DNA of 40,000 bases, from contig CAUYUJ010022044.1 of the NCBI GenBank assembly GCA_963575745.1, positions 1 to 40,000 of the forward strand, in the 5' to 3' direction. Shown in pieces: positions 11,420 to 20,746 of the stretch (its first letter is position 1; every line of letters starts with the position of its first letter). Source of the DNA: Prorocentrum cordatum (taxonomy: Eukaryota; Sar; Dinophyceae; Prorocentrales; Prorocentraceae). A program made the translations under genes and the position numbers. Under the pieces are notes generated by a model that had not been told where the DNA came from, did no database searches, and was given only the letters and a program-made list of their open reading frames with translations.

Positions 11420-12150
11420 GCATGAATTAAATTTGGCCAGTGCTGCAGCATGCGAGGACGATAGGGCTCGGCGACCTGTGTCCGCAGTCTGCCTCCTGGA
11501 GTCTTGCCTTCTAAGATTTGATGTCGTTTGCCTGAGTACCTGCAATGGGCTTGGGTACACTGGGCTCTGATTGGAGCCGACAAACTTTTGTTCTCGTCCC
11601 AGCATGCAATCGTGGTCTCTCAGCGCCGCGGCATGCCGTATCTACATTACACTGTGTGCGTGACCGAGGCTTGGCGCAGCAGCTGCGCCAGTCCGGGCTG
11701 CCTCCCCAACCGGGACCTGCGCGGGTTTTCCAGTGACACGGGCACGCGATGGCGAATGCAATCTCTGATTATGCGGATCGTGGTCCGCAGCATGAGATGT
11801 TTTACTCTGTTTTTTTTCTGCATCGGTGCCGGTAAGGGTGGGGAGGCCATGAGGATATTTAAGGGTGCGCAAGGGGCCTCCAGGAGAGCCGGGCTTGCCC
11901 CGGCGCGCGCCTGAAAAACTAGCGCACGGCGTGCCCAAGTGGACCCGGCGAGCATGCGGCGCTAGCCTGAGCATTTCCTGAATTGTCTTCTCCTTGCCCA
12001 AGTCTTGGGCAGCGCTATCTCTGATGTCCCGGGTCCTAACACGCCAACCTCGCCGCTGCAACGAGAACGACAGGCCTCCTTTCCCAGAGAAGAGCTCCAA
12101 AAACAGCGGCCTGCTGCGGGAGCCAGGCTCTGGCGAACTCACTCGAGGCC
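11420..12150 (-). pseudogene. Methyltransferase-like domain of the DIRS-type element
   Basis: Just after the recombinase stop (12139) a new frame gives PLFLELFSGKGGLSFSLQRR, a nucleotide-methyltransferase motif-I-like stretch (about 12070-12115). It is followed by RDIRDSAAQDLG and then VHLGTPCASFSGARRG, whose Cys (codon 11924-11926) sits where C5-cytosine methyltransferases have their PPCQ nucleophile. The frame is then lost. The next conserved piece, VPVSLENPRRSRL, lies in another frame (about 11710-11750), and a third frame carries VAEPYRPRM (about 11450). The order of these motifs matches a methyltransferase-like module that I recall as common in dinoflagellate mobile genes. At least two frameshifts make it non-functional. 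A role in methylating element DNA is inference. Confidence 0.6.
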
Positions 12151-13120
12151 CACGTCCCGGAGCACGCGGGCGAAGTTGCCTGTGCGCCCGTCCTGCAACG
12201 CGCCCTCGAGCAGCAGGTCGGCCTCGGCCAGCAGCAGCTGCCGGCCGCGGTCCATGGGGGCCAGGCGGCGCATCACCCTGGGGCCCTTCTCGTAGCGCCT
12301 CGCGCTGAGGTCGGAAACCCAGCGCCCCCAGCGCTTGATGGCCTCCAAGCCCCTCGCCTTGGTGAGCCAGTCGTGCGACGGCCCGGAGTGGCGAAGGACG
12401 CGGGGCGTCAACTCCCAGCTCGCGAGACCGACCAGGGCGGCCGCCTCCTTGAACATGGCATTGAAGGCCGCGCCCGACCACGGAATCAGGCGCTCCATCA
12501 CCTGAGACAGGCGCACAATCTGCTCCAGCAAGGGCCCCAGGTACGACCTTGACGGGCTGTCGAGCAGAATCGAGTCGTTGAAGCCCTTGGTCGTGGTCGC
12601 TTCTCCTCGGGCCTTAGCGCCGACGACGTGAAGCGACAGGTCGCCTCCGGCCCCGGGCTGCGCGGGCACCGCGTGGTTCGCCCTCAGCGACAGCAGCTCC
12701 CCCGGGCGCAGGTAGGCGTCCGCGGCGAGCACCGCGCGCCGATGGCCGAGGTGGATCAGGGCCACCACTATGGCCGCCACCGCCGCCCAGGGCGACGGCG
12801 TCCGCGTCGCTGGCGGCGCCAGCCTTCGCCAGCCCTGCAGCGCCCGCGCCACCCTGGGCAGCTTCAGCAGCCTCCCTACGCGGCGGCCAGCAGCTTGGCC
12901 CCGCTGTTCGACGGCTCGCCCCTGCTGAACTGGAGGTCCATGTACTCCACGATGGCCTCCTCCAGCTCGGCGTCGTTCAACGTCTCGTGCCCGTGGGTCC
13001 TGCAGAAGTCGTCGAACCGCGCCAGCCTCCTCTCGTAGTCCTGCCTCGTCTTCAGCGTGATGCTCTCCTGCTCCAGCGTCGTGGGCCCACCGGTCCCGAC
13101 CAGCCACTCCCTGGCCCTCG
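12139..13120 (-). pseudogene. Tyrosine recombinase of the DIRS-type element
   Basis: The N-terminal helical core-binding domain lies in one frame (ESITLKTRQDYERRLARFDD through LNDAELEEAIVEYMDLQF, about 12890-13080). The catalytic domain lies in a second frame that ends at 12139. The catalytic part has the first Arg in AYLRPGELLSLR, a box-II region LTPRVLRHSG with Arg where many relatives have His, a GRW tryptophan at the third conserved position, and the nucleophile Tyr in ARRYEKG (codon 12292-12294). A frameshift near 12880 separates the halves. In DIRS-order elements this enzyme integrates a circular DNA intermediate. It overlaps the start of the methyltransferase-like frame by a few bases. 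Confidence 0.8.
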
Positions 13121-13289
13121 GGCGAGGCGCCGCTCCTCCGCGGCACCCTCTCGCACGGAGGGCTGCCGGGCCCGCGCGCGCCAACCCTCTCGGGGGGCGG
13201 TCGAGCAGGCTTTACCGTGCCCGCGTCGCCGGGCGCCCCGCGCAGCAGCGGCCGCCCTCTCAGCAGGCGAGTCGAACCATCGGCTTGGC

Positions 13290-13720
13290 TCATCCGCGGG
13301 GTTGAGCTCGCCGGCAACCCATCTCACACTGGTGCGGGAGAAGGAGGCCAGCGAAAGAGCGGCCCACTTTTTAGGCAGATATAGCACCGGGGGCGAAGCC
13401 GCTCGGCCCTTCTCGAGGCCCAACCCCAGTCCCATATTGTCACACAGGAACAGATGGCGGTGACGGTGGTGCCCAGCCTGGCGGGATCCGCCTCCATCCG
13501 AATAACACGGCTCTGAGCTCCTTGAGGTGAATAGCCTCTTTCCTACGGTATCTCCTCGCCTGGATTGTCTTCCAAGAGGCCCCCTCGATGAGCCCCTTTG
13601 GGATCTCGGGGAACTCGTGATTGATGCTAATGTCGACGTCGCCCTAGACCAGATCCACCAGGAACTCCTCAGGAATTGCCTCGACCGAAGGTGAGCCACG
13701 TAGCCCATGATGATGAGGGG
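13290..13720 (-). pseudogene. RNase H C-terminal part of the DIRS-type element
   Basis: In a frame different from the RT, the minus strand encodes LFLCDNMGLGLGLEKGRA (about 13400-13450), then WAALSLASFSRTSVRWVAGE and LNPADEPSRWF (about 13280-13370). In DIRS-type elements a DN motif followed by a VRW-(P/A)-(S/G)-E-x-N-x-AD-x-x-SR stretch marks the end of RNase H. The domain start (SDATPQGYA, about 14075-14104) is in the RT frame, so a frameshift lies inside RNase H between about 14000 and 13830. The enzyme would remove the RNA template during cDNA synthesis. Confidence 0.7.
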
Positions 13721-15419
13721 CGCCCTCGAGACCTTCAGGAATCCGTAGAGGAGGTCCCGGATGTTTGTGATGAGCAAGCGCACCTGGTACCCCTTCGAGA
13801 CCCCTTGGAGCCCATGACGTAGCAACAGCATGTTGACGAGCCTCCTTCGAGCCCCCGAGCGCCTCCTGCAGCAGGGCTTCTCCAGGGCCTCCAGGAGCCG
13901 CGGGCGCAGCGTCGAGGGGGACTTGGTGAGCCAGAGGAGGGGGAGATTGAGAAGGCTCGTGTTGCCCTCCTCTGGGCAGCTCGGCCAGAGCTGAGCCCCG
14001 CGGGCGCATAGTCGACTCGATGCAGCGGCCCGCCTCCCGCGCCGCCGCGAGCTCCATGTCGGCCTCCTGCGTCGCGTAGCCCTGGGGCGTGGCGTCCGAG
14101 CACGTAACCCGCTTGGGCCGCGGCAAGTCGAACTGCGCGGTGGGCAGCGGCAGCAGGTGGAGCGCGTTGGCGAGCTCCTGCCGCGCAGACGGCCAGAGCG
14201 GCACGGGCGCCCGGCAGTGCTTCCTCACGAAGTCGTACGCCGAGCGGAAGACGCACAGGGCCCGGCGGTTCAGCAGCATGGCGTACGTGAAGTGGCCGGT
14301 CATCTGCTCGACCTCCCTGCCCGCCACTCGCCGCCGCCGCAGCGGCGCCTGGGCCCCGGGCCCCAGCCGCCAGCGCTTCGCGCGCGCCAGCCGGGCCCAC
14401 TGCTTGATGCCGTCCAGCTCCGGGCCCAGCGCCTCCACGATCGTCTTGCTCTCCTCGACCTCGTGCAGCGGCAAGCCGACCTCGGACGCGACCTTGGCAG
14501 CCTGCCCGCGCGCGCCTCTGGTGGCGCCCGCCCGCGAGGAGACGAAGATCTCCTTGTCCACGTGCACGGCCCGGGGGGCCTGGAGCGAGTCCACGCTGGG
14601 CGCGATCTGCCAGTCGACAAGCTCGCCCTCGATGCCACCGAGGCCTCTGCGACGGAGCAGCTCCCGGTGGGTCTGCTGCGCCCACCTCATGGCCCGCGAG
14701 AAGCCCATGGGAAGCACCCCCAGGCAACGGTGAACCCAAGCTCCGTCTGCGAGCGCGTGGCCGCCCACTTCCTTCGCGCCCGGCTGGCGAGCCCCGAGCG
14801 AGCGCATGCCGAACCGCGACGCCATGTAGTCCGGCACCTTGAACTGATAGAAGCAATCCGCGATGTCCTGGATCGAGAACTCCAGCTGGGCGCCGTCCTC
14901 GACCTCCATGCCCGCGACCGCCACAGTCGACGCCATGTGGATCGATGGCGGACGCCTCAGGGCCTGGTTCGCGGCCCGAGCGTCAACTATGAGCCTCAGT
15001 CGGCCCGATTTCTTCCTTTCGAAGAAGACTCCCACTTCAAAATCACGATGGGTGCGCAGATTCACCATGCCAGCGTCCAGCAGGTCGTGCGCGAACTGCA
15101 CGTACTCATCTTCGTTGGATTGCAAGGTCTTATCCCAGTGCACCCTGGAGGCGCCTGGGCGGACCTCATCAGCGCGAAACATCCGCGAATTCTCACCGCC
15201 AATCACCTCCTGGCGGTCTGGCTCCAGCAGCACCTCCAGCAAGCCCGCGCGGCCCGCCGACTCAGGCCACGAAACCAGGCCGCGATCGTGCGGCGCAGCC
15301 GCAGTGGGGCCGTCGGGGCCGTAGCCCATGCTGCCCGAGCCGAGCAACTCCGCAAAGGCTGCCTCGGGGCTGGGGGCGTCGTCCGGCGGTCTATCCACGG
15401 CCTGCCAGGGCATGTCCAC
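13644..15419 (-). pseudogene. Reverse transcriptase (with RNase H start) of the DIRS-type element
   Basis: An open frame of 591 codons. RT motifs in order are SGRLRLIVDARAANQALRRP (about 14960-15005), FSIQDIADCFYQFKVPDY with the first catalytic Asp (about 14840-14880), and LPMGFSRAMRWAQQTHREL (about 14660-14715). The position of the YxDD box reads VHVDKEIFV (14547-14570). The thumb/connection reads GHFTYAMLLNRRALCVF (about 14250-14300), and RNase H opens with VTCSDATPQGYA. The polymerase box has one Asp then Lys. DIRS-type RTs can vary at the second Asp, but Lys is unexpected and suggests decay. The frame stays open past about 14000 only by chance; the RNase H continues in another frame. Confidence 0.8.
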
Positions 15420-15542
15420 AACGGAAAACTGTGCCTCCGAAGGCCGGGCCCTCGAGCAAAAATCGCCCTCCCCGCGCGGGTTGTTCAGGGCGGCGATGCA
15501 ATCGTTCGCGCGGCGGCCAACGGCAGACCTGCGGCCAATCCT

Positions 15543-16069
15543 CTAGGCGGAGCGTCGCGGCAAAGACCGCGCGCCCCTCGCTGGGCACACGGGCGCCGTG
15601 GGCAAGGGCAGCAGATCCCTCGGCACCATGCGCTCCAGAGGCCTGTTGGCGCCGGCTGGGGTCGGCCACTCCCCAGCCTCGAAGTCGATCATGACTTCTT
15701 GGGAGGAGCGCGCGCCAGGGCCAGCTCCTCCGCCGCCTTGCGCTCCTCCTTCAAGATGGCCGAGCCCCTCGCAGCAGACTCCGCCACCCACTTCAGCAGC
15801 TCGGGACTCGCGATGGCGCCGCCCGTCCTCCTCGTGCGCCCAAGATAGTAGCCCTGTGAATCGAAATGCTTGACCGTCTCCTTCTTCTTCTTCTTCTTCT
15901 TCTTCTTTATCTTGTGCTCAAGGAGCTGCATGTGCCTCGCCAGCGCTTCCATGCTCGCAAGGTTCGACACATCCATCTGGTCGTAAGTGTACGCCAGCTC
16001 CAGAATTTACGACAGCATCTCGTGAGCGACCACGCTGTGCTCCTCGTCGTTCAGCTTGTTCTCATGCTT
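15543..16069 (-). pseudogene. Gag-like region, downstream part (broken)
   Basis: Continuing from the 16070-17028 frame past an in-frame TAG (16070-16072), the minus strand reads KHENKLNDEEHSVVAHEML, another stop, then YTYDQMDVSNLASMEALARH. A (CTT)n tract gives a poly-Lys run (about 15886-15908), then ETVKHFDSQGYYLGRTRRTG and EERKAAEELALARAPPKK, stopping at 15689. A second frame carries PLERMVPRDLLPLPTAP (about 15585-15635), apparently the link towards the RT. The order fits a structural or Gag-like polyprotein. Two stops and frame changes show it is dead. No nucleic-acid-binding motif is visible apart from the Lys run. Confidence 0.5.
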
Positions 16070-17028
16070 CTAAGTCGTGTGGCGCTGGACCGGGCCCCCG
16101 CTCTGCTTCGCAATCCCCGTGGCCTCATACAGCGCGGTGCGGGGCCCGGACAACGCCCAGTCCTCGAACTCGATCTTCTCGGCCGCCTCCGCCACGCTCT
16201 TGAGGTCGCGAAAGCGACGGCCGGCCGTGTCGCGCCTGATGGCCAGCGCGCGCGCATCCCCAGGCGGCGCGGGCGGAATGGGGGTGCCCCCCACGAGCGC
16301 GGAGGGCGACTGCCCCGCCGCGAACGCCCGCTGCACCTCGCCCACGGTCTCGCCTGGCGCCAGCCTGACCATGACCGCCGAGCTGCCGCGCCTGCCCAAG
16401 TCGTAGAGCCCGTACATGCCGAGCGCCACGAACCCCTCGGAGGGCGTCTCCAGCGAGTCGGGCAAGGAGTAGACCTTGCGCAGCTCTACGTCGCCCTCGG
16501 CGACCACACAGCACCAATCACCCCCTCGGCGACCACACAACACCAATCACCACGCTCGCCGCCGGGAGGCGCGGCCCGGTCGGGCAAGGGTGGCGCTGGC
16601 TCGCCCGCAGGCTCCGGCTCGTCACCCGCCCGGGCCAGCCCCCGCTCGTCGTGAAGCTCCGCGGCCTGGTCCTCCGCCGCGTCGAGCCTGGCCTGGAGCG
16701 CCGCGCCCTTCGGCCATGCCGTGAAGCGGTACACCGGATGGCCCTTTGATGCTCCGAGGCCCGCCGGCAAGCCTCCCCTGGGCCCAGCCTGCTTGAAGTC
16801 CACCACATGCCGTGTGTCGATCTCCTCCTCGTACATATCCTCGTCGGGCGTCAATGCTAGGTACCGCGCCCCTCCCACTGCTGCCAGAATCAGCCTCTCA
16901 TGCCATGGCTCCCCCGCCTCGCCGTAGTCGAAGAACATCACGCCCCCTGGCTGGAGGTTGAGCGCCCTTCGCACGAACTGCTTGGGCGTCATTGTAGTCG
17001 GTGTGCAGAGCTGCCGGGCGCTGAGCAC
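16070..17028 (-). pseudogene. Gag-like region, upstream part, split by a 29-bp duplication
   Basis: One frame (17028 to about 16523) reads MTPKQFVRRALNLQPGG, LALTPDEDMYEEEIDTRHV and GHPVYRFTAWPKGAALQARL. A second frame (about 16520 to 16070) continues with DVELRKVYSLPDSLETPSEG, LRRDTAGRRFRDLKSVAEAA-like text and EFEDWALSGPRTALYEATG. The two join exactly across a 29-bp tandem duplication, which repeats the GDWCCVVAEG codons and shifts the frame. No database family name is recognised. Position upstream of the RT suggests a Gag or capsid role, by analogy with other DIRS-order elements. Confidence 0.55.
16494..16551. repeat. 29-bp tandem duplication inside the Gag-like frame
   Basis: Two adjacent copies of a unit starting CCCTCGGCGACCACACA (16494 and 16523), differing at one base (AGCACC or AACACC). 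Since 29 is not a multiple of three, the duplication shifts the reading frame. Confidence 0.9.
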
Positions 17029-17407
17029 GCTGCTCGGTTGGCGGCCTCACCTCCGACTTGGCGAACGCCCACAGGATCACGCGCACGGACACCAGGCACG
17101 TGCAGATGGTGGCCTGCACCGCCAGCAGCGCGAGGATCCCCAGCAAGAAGCTCACGCCCACCGCGACGGTCGCGGCCCCGAGCGGGACGGGCGCCCCCCA
17201 TACGTCGGTCTGCGAGAGGCGAAACCCGCAGATCGCTGGCCCAGGAGCTCTCGGCGGCTGGAGCTCTTGGGGGAGTGCTCCAGCCGAAATCTGCCATTCA
17301 GCGCCACAAGGAAGACCGCTTGAGCCGCAATAGTTGCGGCCAGGCGGGAAAACATAACATTGCACGCTCTGTGACACTCTGCTGCGCTCCGTTTCACACT
17401 GCTGCAA
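16898..17407 (-). CDS. First open frame of the DIRS-type element, hydrophobic segment
   Basis: A 169-codon frame that starts inside repeat A1. Its middle encodes a strongly hydrophobic stretch (VAVGVSFLLGILALLAVQAT, about 17105-17170) that could be one or two membrane segments. From about 17030 the better coding signal is in the neighbouring frame (MTPKQF onward), so the two were probably one frame before a shift. No family is recognised. It may equally be a fortuitous open frame in GC-rich DNA. Confidence 0.3.
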   Translation of the reverse strand: MQQCETERSRVSQSVQCYVFPPGRNYCGSSGLPCGAEWQISAGALPQELQPPRAPGPAICGFRLSQTDVWGAPVPLGAATVAVGVSFLLGILALLAVQATICTCLVSVRVILWAFAKSEVRPPTEQRAQRPAALHTDYNDAQAVRAKGAQPPARGRDVLRLRRGGGAMA

Positions 17408-17409
17408 CA
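17305..17409 (-). repeat. Split direct repeat A1 (element 5' end)
   Basis: 105-bp partner of A2 (11155-11259), with about ten differences. It ends GCTGCAACA and is followed at once by GGA microsatellite. Confidence 0.9.
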
Positions 17410-17650
17410 GGAGGAGGAGTAGGAGGGTTGTGGAGGAGGGGTAGGAGGAGGAGGAGGAGGAGGAGGAGGAGGAGGAGGAGGAGGAGGAGGAGGAAGAGGA
17501 GGAGGGTTTGAGGAGGTCGAAGAGGAGGGCGAGGACGAGGACGAGGAGAAGGAGGATGAGGATAATGGAGGAGGGAAGAGCATGGATGAGGAGGAGAACG
17601 AAGATGGAGGGTGAGGATGGATGATGAGGATGGGGGAGGATGTGGAGATG
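17410..17650. repeat. GGA/GAG microsatellite right of the DIRS-type element
   Basis: GAG array, purest at about 17450-17500, then degenerate GAGGAC/GATGAG text. Same phase as the array on the left side of the element. Confidence 0.85.
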
Positions 17651-18595
17651 GGACGGGTGCGGAGGGATGAAGAGGAGAGGGGAGGTTAGAGGATGGGTTC
17701 CGAGGTTCTCTTGGGCCTGTATTTTTCGGTGGTGGGGGGGGGTTCTGAGCGAAGGGAGAAAGAGTTAGGATAATGATGAAGGAGGTTCAGGATGAAGGTT
17801 GAGGAAGTGGGACAAACATCAAGAACCCTTTTCCCGCTCCTCCTTCGCTCCTCCTTCTTCCCGGGGGCGAGGCAGTCGAGACCGATGAAGATGAGGCGAG
17901 GACGAATGCAAGACACGCAGACGAGCAGAGGGGAAGGCTTCACAGCCCAACAGAGGGCGCCACTGGAGGAGCTCCATGACGCGAGAATCACGCATGGCTA
18001 CATTCACATGTGGAGCATCTGCTTGGAGGTCGGAAAGGGGAGGGACAGAAGGAGGTGTGGCCAGATGTTGCCGACGATCAATTGCATCGCCAGATTCAGT
18101 AGTGGCTCCACACCCCTTCACACCACACCCCTTTTTCGTACCTCCAGAATCAAGAGGCCACGCGGTGGATGCACATGTGGAAGACCGGCGTGCCTGGCCA
18201 TACGAGGGCCGAGTGCCAGGAAGACATCAGGCCACATGTATCTAGACCTCGCCCAGGCCGGCCACGTCGTGTGTTCCAGGCTTCCTGGTTATCACTCGAG
18301 GAGGAGCCAGGGAGAGGACCAATTTGGCGGAGGATCACCTGATATGCGAAATGAGGATACGCCCCGTGAAGAGTCTGGAGCCTCGCGGGTGTCGACATTT
18401 CCCGAGTCACTGTGGGTGTCTCCGCGAGGTTCCGAGTGTCTGCCGCTGTGCCCTTGGCTTGCTGAGGTGCGCGGGACCGTCCGTTCGCCGTGTGGTCAGG
18501 CGCCTGCAGTTTTCTGGGGGCGACTCCCCCCCCTGCGGCCACGCCCCCCCTCCAGGAAAACTGCCCCAGAAGTTCTGCTCCAATGGCGCTGCTCT
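17651..18595. other. Unique DNA, no gene recognised
   Basis: Ordinary-complexity sequence. A long plus-strand open frame (17792-18661) has no domain or motif I can identify. A small hairpin (GCAGTTTTCTGG at 18507 against CCAGGAAAACTGC at 18552) lies near the right end. Confidence 0.4.
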
Positions 18596-18840
18596 CGGCC
18601 TCCAAGATGGGGCAAGCGCCCCCAGAATCGAATCGATAAGTCGGATCGACGTTCGAAATGATTCGGATCGGCGGAAATCGGCAGCCGAGTCGGGAAAAGT
18701 CGGATCGGCGGAAATCGGCAGGCAAGTAGGCCTCCAGTGTGAAATCGGATCCCAAATCGGAGTCCGACATCGAATCGAATCGGAATCGGAACCCCTCGAA
18801 ATCGAATCGAATCGAATCGGCGGCGTCGAAATGAGCCCTG
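18596..18840. repeat. Degenerate AATCGGATCGG short-unit repeat
   Basis: Many copies of TCGGAT, GAATCG and GAAATCGG in loose tandem, rich in CpG. No gene. Confidence 0.7.
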
Positions 18841-18984
18841 GGATGGCCCCATAACCCCTGCGAGATCATCCAGAGGGGGGTAAGGACGCCCAGCGACCAC
18901 AAGAATCTCGGGGCCGCCCCTGCGGCTTCTTTGGCACCGGCGAGCACCGTGGACGGGGGCGGAGTGGGGGTCGGGGCGCTGCAA

Positions 18985-19305
18985 GCGGTGGGTGCCGTCG
19001 CCATCGCGGCCGCTGCCGTCGCCGCATTCGCGGTCGTCAGCGCCATCGTCGACGCCACCGTCCGGGAAGTCGGAGTTTGAGGCAATTGTGCCCCTGCCTG
19101 AATCAGGCAACGGCACGGGCTCGGCTGCTTCAACCCTGATGCCCGGGAGCGGGAGAAGGAAGACCTCGTCGCAATAATCACTGTCGCCGCCTTCGTTCTG
19201 GTCGCCGTGGTCGTCGCGGGTGTCGTCGCCGTCGCCGCGAACGCCGTTGCCTCGTTGTCGTCGCCGTCCCTGCCGTCGTCGCGATCGCCGCCGACGGCGA
19301 CGGGG
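18985..19305. repeat. Degenerate GCCGTCGCC repeat
   Basis: Two clusters (18985-19065 and 19195-19305) of GCCGTC/GTCGCC units. No credible protein. The rest of 18841-19480 is unique with nothing recognised. Confidence 0.65.
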
Positions 19306-19486
19306 TTGGCATCATTTTCGCTTTGCTTTGAGCAGCCAAATCCAATGTGAGTTTTCCGCCTGCGAGGAAAGGGTAGACCATGACAGGCGCAGACGTCGCA
19401 CAGAGGGCGTCCTGCGCCCTGCTTATGGAACGGCGGGTGCGCCAGAACGCCCCCGTTGGTCCTGTCAGCCTACGTAGACTTCATAC

Positions 19487-19694
19487 TTAGGCGGCGAGCC
19501 CCAGGGGGAAGTGAGAAGGGGCAGGCCTTCCCAGAAAGCGGCGGGGCTTCTCAGAAACCTTCCGGCCTTCCGAGCAGTTTTTTCTGTCTTCGGAGAAAGC
19601 TCAGAACCCTTCTCGGGAGGGCCAGATGTCCTCCGAGCCTTCTGAAAAAAAGGCCAGCCCCCTCTCACTTCCCCCCTGGGCTCGCCGGCGAATA
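19487..19694. repeat. Inverted-repeat element 1 (MITE-like)
   Basis: The left arm starts near CTTAGGCGGCGAGCCC and runs through GGGGGAAGTGAGAAGGGGC; the right arm is its near-perfect reverse complement (19651-19690). Arms are about 40 bp, separated by about 120 bp. No coding capacity. Confidence 0.75.
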
Positions 19695-19708
19695 TTTCTT
19701 CTGAGGGT

Positions 19709-19893
19709 CAACGATAGGGGGGGACTGGCATAGGGGGAATGCATCGACCAGGAATTGGCGATGCATCGCCGATAGGCCTTTGATAGTGAGTCCGCACCTT
19801 CCTGGGCAGGTTGGGGCTATCGGGCCTCCATCGGCGATCACTGGGCGATTGGGGGCGATGCACCCCCCCTTTGCCTATCCCCCCCTGTCGTTG
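19709..19893. repeat. Inverted-repeat element 2 (MITE-like)
   Basis: Arms of about 38 bp (19709-19746 and 19856-19893), beginning CAACGATAGGGGGGG and CAACGACAGGGGGGG on their own strands and both reaching GCATCG. It lies about 15 bp from inverted-repeat element 1. Confidence 0.75.
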
Positions 19894-19937
19894 CCCCTGA
19901 TCTTCACCTCCACAGTCCGTTCCCTTTGAGGGGTCAC

Positions 19938-20103
19938 GAAGCCCCTAGGGCTCCCAACTTCGCGCTTCGCGCTCCGCGAAGCGCGAATAACTTCGCGCCC
20001 TCGCGCCGCCCCCCCAAAGGGAGAAAAGGAGGACGAGGAGGAGGGGGGAGAAAGAACGAGGACCGCGAAGCGCGAATAACTTCGCGCCCTCGTGGGAGCC
20101 CTT
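19938..20103. repeat. GCGCTTCGCG palindromic repeat, copy 1
   Basis: Bounded by AGGGCTCCCA and TGGGAGCCCTT, which are inverted relative to each other. The interior has GCGCTTCGCG palindromes and AACTTCGCGCCCTCG text. Repeated at 20222-20391. Confidence 0.75.
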
Positions 20104-20221
20104 GAAGCCCATGGTGGAAGGTCCCCCCGAGACGGCCCCTAAACCGCTCCAAGACGGCCCCGAGGTCCGACCCGGCGGCTTCGCGCTGGCTCTGCCGAGC
20201 ATGGCAGAAGGGGATGATGGA

Positions 20222-20391
20222 GGGGCTCCTAGCTTCGCGCTTCGCGCTCCTCGAAGCGCGAAGCGCGAACAACTTCGCGCTCTCGCGCCGCCCCCCAAAG
20301 GGAGGAAAGGAGGACGAGGAGTAGGGGGAGAAGGAACGAGGACCGCGAAGCGCGAAGCGCGAATAACTTCGCGCCCTCGTGGGAGCCCTTG
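20222..20391. repeat. GCGCTTCGCG palindromic repeat, copy 2
   Basis: Second direct copy of the 19938-20103 unit, with small indels and extra GCGAAGCGC units. The 118 bp between copies is unique. Confidence 0.75.
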
Positions 20392-20746
20392 ATGATGGAG
20401 GGGGTGATGAGGGGAAGGATGATGGGGGATGATGCAGAGAGGGGGGATCATGAGGAGGGGGTAATGAGGGGAAGGATGATTGCCCAAACATGCTCGCGTC
20501 GTGAAAACAAATCAGGACGGGACATTTTTCATCGTTTTCGGCCTCTGGAGGCCCCTACGGGGCCCCAGGACCGTCAAAAACGACTCGGGAAGAAAGACCG
20601 GTCCCGGTGAGAGGGTCGGGACTTCTGGGGACCCCGACTGAAAAAAACAGGACATCGCATGTCTGGGGTGTTTTTGCGGACCATTAGTTGTACTCCAAGA
20701 AAGAATTGCCTGCACTTAGGGTTTCCCTACAGTGTGCGCCCCGATC

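Larger units (their letters stand above)
10992..17409 (-). mobile_element. DIRS-order (tyrosine recombinase) retroelement with split direct repeats
   Basis: A 6.4-kb GC-rich element. Reading the minus strand, it has repeat A1, Gag-like region, RT, RNase H, tyrosine recombinase, a methyltransferase-like domain, then B1, A2 and B2. The A1-ORFs-B1-A2-B2 order is the split-direct-repeat plan known for PAT- and Ngaro-type elements, which integrate from a circle using a tyrosine recombinase. Both boundaries lie in GGA microsatellite. The coding part has several frameshifts, stops and one 29-bp duplication, so it is inactive. A copies differ at about 10 of 105 positions and B copies at about 5 of 101, so it is an old but not ancient insertion. 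Confidence 0.85.

Noticed and set aside
14157-15848. 563-codon plus-strand frame
   Set aside because: Antisense to the RT of the DIRS-type element; open because of high GC and codon bias of the other strand.
17792-18661. 289-codon plus-strand frame in unique DNA
   Set aside because: No recognisable motif, mixed composition, and the 3' end runs into AATCGG repeats. Left as unannotated.
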